This document shows positions 37,846 to 47,366 of a DNA stretch of 64,000 nucleotides, one piece after another. The translations under genes and the position numbers were made by a program. The notes under the pieces are model-generated. The model made no database searches. It had not been told where the DNA came from and was given only the letters and a program-made list of their open reading frames with translations. The first letter of the stretch is position 1, and every line of letters begins with the position of its first letter. Origin of the DNA: Cupriavidus oxalaticus (GTDB taxonomy: Bacteria > Pseudomonadota > Gammaproteobacteria > Burkholderiales > Burkholderiaceae); assembly GCF_016894385.1 (NCBI RefSeq), contig NZ_CP069812.1:3286001-3350000 (forward strand), in the 5' to 3' direction.

Positions 37846-38157
37846 TCAGGCAACGATCGCTTCGATGCGCAGTTCGGTGTAATTCTGACGATGGCCCTGA
37901 CGCTTCTGGTAGTGCTTGCGACGGCGCATCTTGAAGATCTTCACCTTGTCGTGACGACCCTGGGAGATAACGGTAGCCTTGACGGAAGCCCCGCTAACCA
38001 GCGGCGTACCAAACTTGATTTGGTCGCCGGCGCCCACTGCGAGCACCTGGTCGAGCGTGATTTCTGCGCCAATGTCTGCCGGTATCTGTTCTACTTTCAG
38101 TTTTTCGCCAGCAGCAACCTTGTATTGCTTGCCGCCGGTTTTTACGACCGCGTACAT
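37846..38157 (-). CDS. rplU: 50S ribosomal protein L21
   Basis: 103 aa. [20 protein letters not shown] start and the basic tail KTFKMRRRK-type ([19 protein letters not shown]) are diagnostic. First gene of the operon; a sigma-70 promoter lies at 38266-38294. Confidence 0.97.
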   Translation of the reverse strand: MYAVVKTGGKQYKVAAGEKLKVEQIPADIGAEITLDQVLAVGAGDQIKFGTPLVSGASVKATVISQGRHDKVKIFKMRRRKHYQKRQGHRQNYTELRIEAIVA

Positions 38158-38265
38158 TGTCGAACCTCTCGGATGTGAATAAAACGCCGAAACCGCGCGA
38201 TGCGGCCCGGTTATCTCCCGCCGGCAAGGACCCGCAAGGCGAGCGACTACCGGAGGAAACCGGGA

Positions 38266-38294
38266 ATTCTAAACGAGATCGGGGAAAACTGCAA
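38266..38294 (-). promoter_or_regulatory. Sigma-70-type promoter of rplU
   Basis: On the minus strand TTGCAG (38294-38289), 17 bp spacer, TAGAAT (38271-38266). Spacing is ideal and it faces the ribosomal operon about 110 bp upstream. Confidence 0.65.
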
Positions 38295-38562
38295 AGAAAA
38301 CAGGCACATAGCCTGTGAGCGGCGCGGCCGGCACAATCGGCGGCAGCCCCGCTCAGGTCAGATCGGCGAGAAGGAATCCCGCCAGTGCGGCAAACGCCAC
38401 CCACCACGCGGTGCGGCGCAGCTGGCGGCGGGGTACGGGCTTGTCCATGTCCGCATTATAGTGGTGCCGGTCACCGACGCCGCTGCGCGCATACCCTGAG
38501 CCGCCTGCCTGCCCAGCCGCGGCAAGAATGCGGGGCATGCGTAGAACGCCGCGTGCATCGCA

Positions 38563-38568
38563 TATAAT
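38563..38568 (+). promoter_or_regulatory. -10 element of ispB
   Basis: TATAAT 29 bp before the TTG start. It also excludes the ATG at 38528, which lies upstream of the promoter. The stretch from 38158 to 38562 otherwise holds only the rplU promoter; a 31-codon minus-strand frame at 38353-38448 (MDKPVPRRQLRRTAWW start) is too short to call. Confidence 0.6.
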
Positions 38569-38596
38569 CGTCCGGTTTTGCGTAACGGTGATCATC

Positions 38597-39574
38597 TTGT
38601 CCCAGCCTTCCGCCACTGCCTTGCTTGCCCCGGTCGCTGCAGACATGCGCGCGGTTGATGCTGTCATCCGCCAGCGGCTGTCTTCCGAAGTCCCCCTGAT
38701 CGAACAGATCGGCGAATACATCATCGGTGCCGGCGGCAAGCGCCTGCGCCCGGTGATCCTGCTGCTGACGGCGCGCGCGCTGGGCTATGACGGCAACCGC
38801 CACCACGAGCTGGCCGCCGTCGTCGAATTCATCCACACCGCCACGCTGCTGCACGACGACGTCGTCGACGAATCCGAGCTGCGCCGCGGCCGCGACACCG
38901 CCAACGCGGTGTTCGGCAATGCCGCCAGCGTGCTGGTCGGCGACTTCCTCTACTCGCGCGCGTTCCAGATGATGGTCGATGCCGGCAGCATGCGCATCAT
39001 GGAGATCCTGTCCAACGCGACCAACGTGATCGCCGAGGGCGAGGTGCTGCAGCTGCTGAACATGCACGACCCCGACGTCACCGTCGAGCGCTACCTGCAG
39101 GTAATCCGCTACAAGACCGCCAAGCTGTTCGAGGCCGCCGCCCAGCTGGGCGCGGTGCTGGCCGGCGCCGACGCGCAGATGGAAGAAGCCGCCGCCGAAT
39201 ACGGCCGCCGCATCGGCACCGCCTTCCAGCTGATCGACGACATGCTGGACTACACGGCCAGCGCCGAGCAGATGGGCAAGAACGCCGGCGACGACCTGCG
39301 CGAAGGCAAACCCACGCTGCCGCTGCTGCACCTGCTGGAGCACGGCACCGCGGAGCAGCGCCAGCTGGCGCGCGACGCCATCGTGCAGGGCGGCACCGAG
39401 CACTTCGACGCGGTCTTCGCGGCCATCCACGCCAGCGGCGCGCTCGAGGTCACCTTCGAGGCCGCGCGCCAGGAAGCGGAAGCCGCCGAGCGGGCTGCGC
39501 AGCAGTTCCCGGATTCCGCGCTGAAGGAAACGCTGATCCAGCTCTGCGCGTTCTCGCTGCAGCGGCAGTCGTAA
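38597..39574 (+). CDS. ispB: Octaprenyl-diphosphate synthase
   Basis: 325 aa from TTG 38597 (SQPSATALLAPV follows); GTG 38588 is the alternative. Makes the isoprenoid side chain of ubiquinone. Both aspartate-rich motifs are present: LLHDDVVDE and LIDDMLDYT, plus GGKRLRPVILLLTARAL. Length is normal for the family. Confidence 0.93.
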   Translation: MSQPSATALLAPVAADMRAVDAVIRQRLSSEVPLIEQIGEYIIGAGGKRLRPVILLLTARALGYDGNRHHELAAVVEFIHTATLLHDDVVDESELRRGRDTANAVFGNAASVLVGDFLYSRAFQMMVDAGSMRIMEILSNATNVIAEGEVLQLLNMHDPDVTVERYLQVIRYKTAKLFEAAAQLGAVLAGADAQMEEAAAEYGRRIGTAFQLIDDMLDYTASAEQMGKNAGDDLREGKPTLPLLHLLEHGTAEQRQLARDAIVQGGTEHFDAVFAAIHASGALEVTFEAARQEAEAAERAAQQFPDSALKETLIQLCAFSLQRQS

Positions 39575-39665
39575 GGGATTCCCCACCCTCTTCCATTTCA
39601 GCAAAAACGCTGTTATAGTTACCTTCTTTGCTGCTGACGCCCAGCGACGGCAAGCAAAAACAAAT

Positions 39666-39742
39666 CGGGGTGTAGCTTAGCCTGGTAGAGCGCTACGTTC
39701 GGGACGTAGAGGCCGGAGGTTCGAATCCTCTCACCCCGACCA
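39666..39742 (+). tRNA. tRNA-Pro (anticodon CGG)
   Basis: Seven-base acceptor CGGGGTG pairs with CACCCCG; D arm follows GTAGCTTAGCCTGGTAGAG, anticodon stem CTACG/CGTAG encloses loop TTCGGGA with anticodon CGG (reads CCG), T arm GGAGGTTCGAATCCTC. CCA is encoded. 77 bases. Confidence 0.95.
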
Positions 39743-39746
39743 GATT

Positions 39747-39783
39747 AAAAAAGCCGAATCAACGAAAGTTGATTCGGCTTTTT
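39747..39783 (+). terminator. Terminator of the tRNA-Pro gene
   Basis: A perfect 16-bp stem (AAAAAGCCGAATCAAC with its complement) with a stable GAAA tetraloop and T-run, starting five bases after the tRNA CCA end. Confidence 0.9.
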
Positions 39784-39983
39784 GTCTTTCTGCCCTCCCG
39801 ATCCTCATGGCCACCCCTGCCCCCGCGCAAGTAGGGTTGCGCCCGTGTCGCGCAAACGCCAACACGTCCCGCAGTCGCCTTTACAAAAAGTGACCCCAGC
39901 GGCAAACTGCCCCGATCCTAGGACGTGGAACCGTCTCGTCCGTCCGTGGCCGGCGGCCACTGTCCAACCACTGCGCACCTGTC

Positions 39984-41762
39984 ATGACACTCGGTCTTGC
40001 CCTGGCCCAGAGCCGGCGTATCGCGCCCGCCCTGCTTGCTCAGCTGGAGCAGGCCGCCCGTGAAAAGCAGTCGCAGCTGATCGATGAGATCGTCGGCAGC
40101 GGCACCATGAGCGCGCACGACCTGGCTCTGTTCGCGGCGGACAAGTACCAGCTGCCGTTGCTGGACCTCAACCAGTACAACCTGACCAAGGTGCCGCCGG
40201 GGCTGGCGGGCAACCGCGAATTCCATGCGCACCGCCTGCTGCCGCTGGGCCGGCGCGAAAACCGGTTGGTGCTGGGGCTGTCCGATCCGTCCAACCAGGC
40301 CGGGCTGGACGCGATCAAGGAAAAGTACAAGCTGCCGGTCGAAGCGGTGGTGGTCGAGCACGACAAGCTGATGAAGTACGTGCGCTCCGCCGGCGAGGCG
40401 CTGGGCACGCTCAAGAACATCTCGCCGGTGCAGGCCGAGCGCAAGATGATCGAATACGACCCGGTGGCGGCCGCCGGCGCGCAGCGCAACCGCACTGCCG
40501 CCGATGCCATCGACGACGCCCCCGTGGTGCGCTTCCTGCAGAAGCTGCTGACCGAAGCCTTCCACCGCGGCGCATCCGACCTGCATTTCGAGCCGTTCGA
40601 GACCTTCTACCGGGTCCGCTTCCGCGTGGACGGCGTGCTGCAGGAGGTGGCAAGGCCGCCGCTGGATATTCGCGACAAGATCGCCACCCGCATCAAGGTG
40701 CTGTCCCGGCTGGATATTTCTGAAAAGCGCGTGCCGCAGGACGGCCGCATGAAGCTGCTGATCGCGCTGCCCAAGGATACGAAGGACAACAAGGACGGCA
40801 AGGACGGCAAGGACGCGAAGGATCCCAAGGACAAGGACGCCAGGGAAACCGTCGAGAAGGCCGTCGATTTCCGCGTCTCGACGCTGCCCACGCTGTTCGG
40901 CGAGAAGATCGTGATGCGGATCCTGGAATCGTCGTCCGACAAGCTCGATATCGACCAGCTCGGCTACGAGCCGCAGCAGAAGGCGCTGCTGCTGGACGTG
41001 ATCAAGCGCCCGTACGGCATGGTGCTGGTGACCGGCCCCACCGGCAGCGGCAAGACGGTGTCGCTGTACACCTTCCTGAACCTGCTGAACCAGGGCGACA
41101 TCAATATCTCGACCGCCGAGGACCCGGCCGAAATCCAGCTGCCCGGCATCAACCAGGTCAATGTCAACGACAAGGCCGGCCTGACCTTTGCCGCGGCGCT
41201 GCGCTCGTTCCTGCGGCAGGATCCGGACGTCATCATGGTCGGCGAAATCCGCGACCTGGAGACCGCCGATATCTCGATCAAGGCCGCGCAGACCGGCCAC
41301 CTGGTGCTGTCGACGCTGCACACCAACGACGCGCCCACCACGCTGACGCGGCTGATGAACATGGGCGTGGCGCCGTTCAACATCGCCTCCAGCGTGCTGC
41401 TGATCACCGCGCAGCGGCTGGCGCGGCGGCTGTGCACCTGCAAGCGCCCCGGCGAGCTGCCGCGCGAGACGCTGCTGGATGCGGGCTTCCGCGAACCTGA
41501 TCTGGACGGCAGCTGGCAGCCCTACCACCCGGTCGGGTGCGAGCGCTGCAACGGCAGCGGCTACAAGGGCCGCTGCGGCATCTACCAGGTCATGCCGATC
41601 ACCGAGGCGATGCAGCAGATCATCCTGTCGCACGGCACCGCGCTGCAGATCGCCGAGCAGGCGCGCAAGGACGGCGTGCTATCGTTGCGCGAGGCTGGGC
41701 TGCTCAAGGTCAGAGCGGGCGTCACGTCACTCGAAGAGGTGCTGGCGACCACGAATACGTAG
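39984..41762 (+). CDS. pilB: Type IV pilus assembly ATPase
   Basis: 592 aa ATPase that drives pilus extension. N-terminal MshEN-like domain, then Walker A GPTGSGKTVSLYTFLN, aspartate box ISTAEDPAEIQLPGINQ, Walker B region FLRQDPDVIMVGEIRD, and a zinc-binding region with CTCKRPGE and CERCNGSGY. A Lys/Asp-rich insert (about residues 263-288, KDTKDNKDGKDGKDAKDPKD) interrupts the core between MKLLIALP and DFRVSTLPTLF; most PilB proteins lack it. Followed by pilC and pilD. Confidence 0.93.
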   Translation: MTLGLALAQSRRIAPALLAQLEQAAREKQSQLIDEIVGSGTMSAHDLALFAADKYQLPLLDLNQYNLTKVPPGLAGNREFHAHRLLPLGRRENRLVLGLSDPSNQAGLDAIKEKYKLPVEAVVVEHDKLMKYVRSAGEALGTLKNISPVQAERKMIEYDPVAAAGAQRNRTAADAIDDAPVVRFLQKLLTEAFHRGASDLHFEPFETFYRVRFRVDGVLQEVARPPLDIRDKIATRIKVLSRLDISEKRVPQDGRMKLLIALPKDTKDNKDGKDGKDAKDPKDKDARETVEKAVDFRVSTLPTLFGEKIVMRILESSSDKLDIDQLGYEPQQKALLLDVIKRPYGMVLVTGPTGSGKTVSLYTFLNLLNQGDINISTAEDPAEIQLPGINQVNVNDKAGLTFAAALRSFLRQDPDVIMVGEIRDLETADISIKAAQTGHLVLSTLHTNDAPTTLTRLMNMGVAPFNIASSVLLITAQRLARRLCTCKRPGELPRETLLDAGFREPDLDGSWQPYHPVGCERCNGSGYKGRCGIYQVMPITEAMQQIILSHGTALQIAEQARKDGVLSLREAGLLKVRAGVTSLEEVLATTNT

Positions 41763-41841
41763 CAAGGCAGTCAGGTCACGACGCAAAACAACGTAAATAC
41801 AAGACGTACCAGAAACGTCATTGACACCGGGGGTCAACAAC

Positions 41842-43113
41842 ATGGCGACGCGCGCACCAGCGGCGGGCGCCCGGACGGCAGCACCGTCACGGGCAAAATC
41901 AGGCAAGGGGCGCAAGGCCCCCACCCAGTACATCTTCGAATGGGAAGGCAAGGACCGCAAGGGCAAGACCTTCACCGGCGAGCTGCGTGCGGAGAGCCAG
42001 GCCGAGGTCACCGCCACGCTGCGCAAGCAAGGCCTGACCATCGTCAAGCTCAAGAAGCGCAAGGCCGCACGCGGGCGCAAGATCACCGAGAAGGACATCG
42101 CCTACTTCACCCGCCAGCTGTCGACCATGCTAAAGGCCGGGATTCCGCTGCTGCAGTCGATCGACATCATCGCGCGCGGGCACGCCAATCCCAACTTTAC
42201 CCAGCTGCTGTCCGAGATCCGCTTCGATATCGAATCGGGCAGCAGCATGGCGGCGGCATTCCGGCGACAGCCGAAGTACTTCGACACGCTCTACTGCAAC
42301 CTGATCGATGCGGGCGAACAGGGCGGTATCCTGGACGCGCTGCTGGAGCGCCTGTCGCTCTACATGGAAAAGACCATCGCGCTGAAGGGCCAGATCAAGT
42401 CGGCGATGATCTACCCGATCGCGGTGCTGACGGTGGCCTTTGCCGTCACCGTGATCCTGATGCTGTTCGTGATCCCGGCGTTCAAGGGCGTGTTCTCCAG
42501 CTTCGGCGCCAACCTGCCCGCGCCAACGCTGCTGGTGATCGCGATCTCGGACTTTTTCGTGCAGTACTGGTACCTGGTCATCGGTACGCCGGTGGCCGGC
42601 ATCACGCTCTACCTGCGGGCACGCAAGAAGTCAGAGAAGGTGCAGCGCTGGTCCGACCGCGCGCTGCTGAAGCTGCCGATCTTCGGCAGCCTGTTCCGCA
42701 AGGCGGTGATCGCACGCTGGACGCGTACGCTGGCGACCATGTTCGCCGCCGGCACGCCGCTGGTGGAGTCGATGGAGTCGGTGGCGGGCGCCGCCGGCAA
42801 CTGGGTCTACTACGACGCCACGCGCGAGATCGAACAGTCGGTGCGCATCGGTACCAGCCTGACCAACGCCATGCAGGCCACGCACGTGTTCGACAACATG
42901 GTGCTGCAGATGACGCAGATCGGTGAAGAATCCGGCGCGCTCGACAACATGCTGCTGAAGGTGGCCGAGTTCTACGAGCGCGAGGTCGACGACGCGGTGG
43001 CCGCCATCTCCAGCCTGATCGAGCCGATCATCATCGTGGTGCTGGGCGTGCTGATCGGCGGCATGGTGGTGGCGATGTACCTGCCGATCTTCAAGCTGGG
43101 ACAGGTGGTGTAG
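41842..43113 (+). CDS. pilC: Type IV pilus inner-membrane platform protein
   Basis: 423 aa from ATG 41842 (TTG 41821 is the alternative in-frame start; a GGGGG stretch lies before the ATG). T2SF-fold with two repeats: ITEKDIAYFTRQLSTMLKAG and PLVESMESVAGAAGNW, with membrane segments near residues 196-220, 245-265 and 395-415. Holds the PilB motor to the pilus base. 79 bp after pilB. Confidence 0.93.
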   Translation: MATRAPAAGARTAAPSRAKSGKGRKAPTQYIFEWEGKDRKGKTFTGELRAESQAEVTATLRKQGLTIVKLKKRKAARGRKITEKDIAYFTRQLSTMLKAGIPLLQSIDIIARGHANPNFTQLLSEIRFDIESGSSMAAAFRRQPKYFDTLYCNLIDAGEQGGILDALLERLSLYMEKTIALKGQIKSAMIYPIAVLTVAFAVTVILMLFVIPAFKGVFSSFGANLPAPTLLVIAISDFFVQYWYLVIGTPVAGITLYLRARKKSEKVQRWSDRALLKLPIFGSLFRKAVIARWTRTLATMFAAGTPLVESMESVAGAAGNWVYYDATREIEQSVRIGTSLTNAMQATHVFDNMVLQMTQIGEESGALDNMLLKVAEFYEREVDDAVAAISSLIEPIIIVVLGVLIGGMVVAMYLPIFKLGQVV

Positions 43114-43116
43114 GCA

Positions 43117-44019
43117 ATGGCGCTGGCGTATTCCGTTTCGCCGTTTCCCGCAGGCAGCGATCAATTGCTGCAGGCGCTGGCGGTGCTGCCGCCTGCCTTC
43201 ATGGTGGCGGTGACGGCCGTGCTCGGCCTGGTGGTGGGCAGTTTCCTCAACGTGGTGATCCACCGGCTGCCGCGCATGATGGAGCGCGAGGAAGCCAACT
43301 ATATCGCCGAGCTGCGCGGCGATCCGCTGCCCTACCCCGCCCGCTACAACCTGATGGTGCCGCGCTCGGCCTGTCCGCACTGCGGCCACGCGATCGCGCC
43401 CTGGGAAAACGTGCCGGTGCTGAGCTGGCTGGCGCTGCGCGGGCGCTGCTCGGCCTGCAAGGCCCGGATCAGCGCACGCTATCCGCTGGTGGAGCTGGCC
43501 TGCGGCGTGCTGAGCGCGCTGGTGGCGTGGCGCTTCGGCCCTGGCGTGCAGGCCTTGGCGGCACTGGTGCTGGTCTGGGCGCTGCTGGCGCTGACCCTGA
43601 TCGATGCCGATACCCAGTTGCTGCCGGACCAGATCACGCTGCCGCTGCTGTGGCTGGGACTGGTGCTGAACCTGGGCGGGTTGTTCGTGCCGCTGGCCGA
43701 CGCCGTGATCGGCGCCGCCGCCGGCTACCTGGTGCTGTGGACGGCGTACTGGCTGTTCCGGCTGGTGCGTGGCAAGGAGGGCATGGGTTTCGGCGACTTC
43801 AAGCTGATGGCGGCACTCGGGGCGTGGTTTGGCTGGCAGGCGCTGCCGGCGCTGGTGCTGCTGTCATCGGTGGCCGGTGTGGCGTTCGGGCTGGCCAGCA
43901 TCGCACTGCGCCGGCAGGATCGCGACACGCCCTTCCCTTTCGGCCCCTTTATCGCGCTGGCGGGCCTGGTGGTGCTGGTGTTCGGCTCCGGCGTGCTGCC
44001 GCTGACCTTGCTGCCTTGA
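43117..44019 (+). CDS. pilD: Prepilin peptidase / N-methyltransferase
   Basis: 300 aa. Membrane peptidase that cleaves and methylates prepilins. Cytoplasmic zinc motif CPHCGH...CSACKAR is present, and aspartates in TLIDADTQLLPDQIT and GMGFGDFKLMAALG match the peptidase active site. Directly after pilC. Confidence 0.93.
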   Translation: MALAYSVSPFPAGSDQLLQALAVLPPAFMVAVTAVLGLVVGSFLNVVIHRLPRMMEREEANYIAELRGDPLPYPARYNLMVPRSACPHCGHAIAPWENVPVLSWLALRGRCSACKARISARYPLVELACGVLSALVAWRFGPGVQALAALVLVWALLALTLIDADTQLLPDQITLPLLWLGLVLNLGGLFVPLADAVIGAAAGYLVLWTAYWLFRLVRGKEGMGFGDFKLMAALGAWFGWQALPALVLLSSVAGVAFGLASIALRRQDRDTPFPFGPFIALAGLVVLVFGSGVLPLTLLP

Positions 44020-44070
44020 AGCTGGTATCGTGACGGCAACATCGACAACTGGCCTTCACGGCATCCCCAC

Positions 44071-44709
44071 ATGCTGGAAATCGGACTGACCGGCGGCATC
44101 GGCAGCGGCAAGACCCGCGTGGCCGACATGTTCGCCGCGCGCGGCGCCGCGATCATCGATACCGACCTGCTCGCCCACCAGATCACCGCCCCGGGCGGGC
44201 GTGCCATCCCGGCGCTGGTCGAAGCCTTCGGGACTGAATGCCTGCGCCCCGACGGCGCCATGGACCGCGACGCGATGCGCGCGCTGGTGTTCGCCGACCC
44301 GGCCGCCAAGGCGCGCCTCGAAGGCATCACCCATCCGCTGATCCGCGCGCTGACCAACGAGCATGCCCAGGCGGTCCGCGACGCCGGCGAGCATCCTTAC
44401 CTGATCTACGTGGTGCCGCTGCTGGTCGAGTCCGGCTCATGGCGCGAGCGCGTGGGCCGCGTGCTGGTGGTCGACTGCACCGAAGCCACCCAGGTGGCGC
44501 GCGTGATGGCGCGCAACGGCTTCAGCCGTGAACAGGTGCAGGCGATCATGGCCAGGCAGGCCACGCGGCGCGCGCGGCTGGCATGTGCCGACGACGTCAT
44601 CGACAACGACGGCCCGGTGGATGCGCTGGTGGCGCAGGTGGACCGCCTCGACCGCTATTACCGCGAACTGTCGGCGTCCGGAAAGGTCCATCCCGAAGCC
44701 GGCGCATGA
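44071..44709 (+). CDS. coaE: Dephospho-CoA kinase
   Basis: 212 aa last step of CoA synthesis. P-loop GLTGGIGSGKTRVADMF and IDTDLLAHQITAPGG are typical. The gene normally follows pilD in this order. Start ATG 44071. Confidence 0.93.
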   Translation: MLEIGLTGGIGSGKTRVADMFAARGAAIIDTDLLAHQITAPGGRAIPALVEAFGTECLRPDGAMDRDAMRALVFADPAAKARLEGITHPLIRALTNEHAQAVRDAGEHPYLIYVVPLLVESGSWRERVGRVLVVDCTEATQVARVMARNGFSREQVQAIMARQATRRARLACADDVIDNDGPVDALVAQVDRLDRYYRELSASGKVHPEAGA

Positions 44710-44754
44710 TGTGCGGGCCCGGCCCGGCGGCACGCGGCGAACGCGCGTCCGACA

Positions 44755-44783
44755 TTGTCCTCGGCCCGGGTCTCGCATAGAAT
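44755..44783 (+). promoter_or_regulatory. Sigma-70-type promoter upstream of zapD
   Basis: TTGTCC (44755-44760), 17 bp spacer, TAGAAT (44778-44783). Gives zapD an mRNA leader of about 155 bases, unusual but possible. Confidence 0.55.
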
Positions 44784-44946
44784 GCGCTGGAACATGCCGG
44801 GAAATCGCCGCATACTGCGGGCATTGGACACCGCGGATCACTCCGACACAGTCCACCCAGCCCCTTCCGGCGTTCCCCGGGCCACATTCCGCACCGGGCC
44901 TGCTCCTCACACGGGGCCCGCCCGGCGCCCTGCACGGACATAGCAC

Positions 44947-45705
44947 TTGATTCTGTACGAATATCCTTTCAACGAACGCATCAGGACACTCCTGCGCCTG
45001 GAGGACCTGTTCGATCGGCTGGAATACTTCCTCGGCCAGGATCATCCGCAGCAGCACCATGTCGCGCTGACCACGCTGTTCGAGATCATCGACGTCGCCG
45101 GCCGCGCCGACCTCAAGACCGACCTGATCAAGGAACTGGAACGCCAGCGCCAGGCGCTGGCGCCGCTGCGCGCCAACCCGCAGATCGACCAGGAAGCGCT
45201 GGACAGCGTGATCGGCGAAATCGAGCAGGGCATCGCCATGCTCAACCAGACCGTGGGCAAGGCCGGGCAACTGCTGACCGACAACGAGTGGCTGACCAGC
45301 ATCCGCAGCCGCGCCATCATTCCCGGTGGCACCTGCGAGTTCGACCTGCCGGCCTATTACGCGTGGCAGCACCGCCCCGCGGAGGACCGTCGCGCCGATA
45401 TCCTGAAGTGGGCGCGCCCGCTGGTGTCGCTGCGCATGGGCACCACCATCGTGCTGCGCCTGCTGCGCGAAGCCGGCCAGAGCGGCAAGGTGATCGCCAC
45501 CGGCGGCAGCTACCAGCAGATGCTGTCCGGGCGCAGCTACCAGCTGATGCAGGTGTGGCTGGATGACTCGCTGCTGGCCTTCATCCCGGAAATGAGCGCG
45601 AACAAGTACATGCTGTGGGTGCGCTTCACGCAGCAGGATGGCGACCTGCGGCCACGCTCGGTCGATGCCGATATCCCGTTCCTGCTGAAACTCTGCAATT
45701 TCTGA
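44947..45705 (+). CDS. zapD: Cell division protein ZapD
   Basis: 252 aa from TTG 44947 ([20 protein letters not shown] follows, the family start). Cross-links FtsZ filaments; binds the FtsZ C-terminus. Followed 4 bp later by yacG. Confidence 0.92.
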   Translation: MILYEYPFNERIRTLLRLEDLFDRLEYFLGQDHPQQHHVALTTLFEIIDVAGRADLKTDLIKELERQRQALAPLRANPQIDQEALDSVIGEIEQGIAMLNQTVGKAGQLLTDNEWLTSIRSRAIIPGGTCEFDLPAYYAWQHRPAEDRRADILKWARPLVSLRMGTTIVLRLLREAGQSGKVIATGGSYQQMLSGRSYQLMQVWLDDSLLAFIPEMSANKYMLWVRFTQQDGDLRPRSVDADIPFLLKLCNF

Positions 45706-45709
45706 AGCC

Positions 45710-45901
45710 ATGCCCGCTGTCGTCAAATGCCCCACCTGCGGCACCGAGGTGGCCTGGGTGCCCGACAACAAGTTCCGCCCGTTCTGTTCCGAGCGCTGCA
45801 AGCAGATCGACCTCGGCGCCTGGGCGTCCGAAAAGTACGTGATTGGCGGCAAGCCGGGCGAGACGCCTTCGCCTGACCTGCCTGGCGACGAGGACGACTG
45901 A
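45710..45901 (+). CDS. yacG: DNA gyrase inhibitor YacG
   Basis: 63 aa. Zinc ribbon [10 protein letters not shown] and [17 protein letters not shown] are the full signature. Usual partner downstream of zapD. Confidence 0.93.
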   Translation: MPAVVKCPTCGTEVAWVPDNKFRPFCSERCKQIDLGAWASEKYVIGGKPGETPSPDLPGDEDD

Positions 45902-45954
45902 CGTAGTCGTCTCGGCCGCACAGACCGCTCAGTGCGCCGCCAGCGCTCTGTGCC

Positions 45955-46392
45955 CTACGCTTCTTCGCCCAGCCACTCCACCACCGGAATGGTGGCCGGC
46001 AGCAGCGGCGCGACCGTCACGGGCACCGTCTGCCAGGAAAAGGCCTGGCCTTCGCGGCCGACCGGGTCACCGCGCCAGGCAGTGACCTTGCAGAAATGCA
46101 GCCGCACATAGGCGTGCGGGTAGTCGTGCTCGAGCACATGCCAGCGCTCGCACGCGGTAATGTCGAGTCCCAGCTCCTCATGCAGCTCGCGGGCGAGCGC
46201 GGCTTCCACGCTCTCGCCTGGCTCGAGCTTGCCGCCGGGGAACTCCCAGTAGCCCTCGTACGGCTTGCCTGCGGGGCGCTGCGCCAGCAGGAAGCGGCCG
46301 TCCGGCTGCACCATCACGCCGACGGCGACTTCGGTGACCTTGCGCGGCGGGTTGCCGGCGGTCTCTGCGGGCTTGTCCATGGCCGCGCTCAT
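45955..46392 (-). CDS. mutT: 8-oxo-dGTP diphosphatase, MutT-type Nudix
   Basis: 145 aa from ATG 46392. Nudix box FPGGKLEPGESVEAALAREL then HEELGL. Removes oxidised dGTP. Its start overlaps the DUF815 gene stop (ATGA). Confidence 0.85.
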   Translation of the reverse strand: MSAAMDKPAETAGNPPRKVTEVAVGVMVQPDGRFLLAQRPAGKPYEGYWEFPGGKLEPGESVEAALARELHEELGLDITACERWHVLEHDYPHAYVRLHFCKVTAWRGDPVGREGQAFSWQTVPVTVAPLLPATIPVVEWLGEEA

Positions 46393-47306
46393 GCCTTGTC
46401 GTTCCCCGGCACGTCGGCGAGCACGTCGGCAATATACGGCTGGCCATGCTTGCCGCCCCAGTCGCGCGCAAACTGCCACGCCACGCGGCCCGAGCGCGAG
46501 CCGCGCTCCAGCGCCCACACCAGCGCGTCGCCGCGCGCGGCGGCGATGTCTTCGTCGGTGCAGCCGAAGTGCCTGAGCCAGTGGCCGACGATGGCCAGGT
46601 ACTCGTCCTGCTTGGGCGGGTAGAACGACAGCCACAGCCCGAAGCGCTCGGACAGCGAGATCTTCTCTTCGACCACTTCGCCGGGATGGATCTCGCCGTC
46701 GTCGGTGTGGCGGTAGGTTTCGTTGTCCTTCATGTACTCCGGCAGCAGGTGCCGGCGGTTGGACGTGGCGTAGATCAGCACGTTGTCCGACTGCGCCGCG
46801 ACCGAGCCGTCCAGCGCCGACTTCAGCGACTTGTAGCCCGACTCGCCCTCCTCGAACGACAGGTCGTCGCAGAAGATGACGAAGCGCTCGGGCCGGGCCG
46901 AGACCAGCTCGACGATATCGCCGAGGTCGCCCAGGTCATCCTTGTCGACCTCCACCAGCCGCAGCCCGTCCTTGACGAAGGCATTCAGGCAGGCCTTGAT
47001 CAGCGACGACTTGCCGGTGCCGCGCGCGCCGGTCAGCAGCACGTTGTTGGCCGGCAGCTTGTTCACGAACTGGCGCGTGTTGGCGACGATGGCGTCCTTC
47101 TGGCGCTCGATGTTCTTCAGGTCGTCCAGGTGGATCGGCGGCAGCTGGCGCACCGGCTGCAGGTAGCCGATATTGCCGAACAGGCTCTGCCGCTTGCGCC
47201 AGCGGAACGCTACCGCCTCCTGCCAGTCCGCGTCGTTCAGTTGCGGCGGCAGCCATTGTTCGAGGCGGGAGAGGAAGTTGTCGAGGCGGGCGGCGAGGTC
47301 GGACAT
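46389..47306 (-). CDS. DUF815 P-loop ATPase
   Basis: 305 aa. AAA-like ATPase with Walker A LTGARGTGKSSLIKACLNA, Walker B FVIFCDDLSFEEGE and FGLWLSFYPPKQDEYLAIVG sensor. Conserved neighbour of argJ and mutT in betaproteobacteria. Biological role not established. Confidence 0.8.
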   Translation of the reverse strand: MSDLAARLDNFLSRLEQWLPPQLNDADWQEAVAFRWRKRQSLFGNIGYLQPVRQLPPIHLDDLKNIERQKDAIVANTRQFVNKLPANNVLLTGARGTGKSSLIKACLNAFVKDGLRLVEVDKDDLGDLGDIVELVSARPERFVIFCDDLSFEEGESGYKSLKSALDGSVAAQSDNVLIYATSNRRHLLPEYMKDNETYRHTDDGEIHPGEVVEEKISLSERFGLWLSFYPPKQDEYLAIVGHWLRHFGCTDEDIAAARGDALVWALERGSRSGRVAWQFARDWGGKHGQPYIADVLADVPGNDKA

Positions 47307-47366
47307 GGTGGGGCGGAAGATGGGTTCGTGCGCCCTGCCCGCGTGCGCGGGCAGGATGGAGCGGGC

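Noticed and set aside
38353-38448. A 31-codon minus frame with a hydrophobic C-terminal half
   Set aside because: Too short, no ribosome site or family; kept only as a remark at the ispB promoter.
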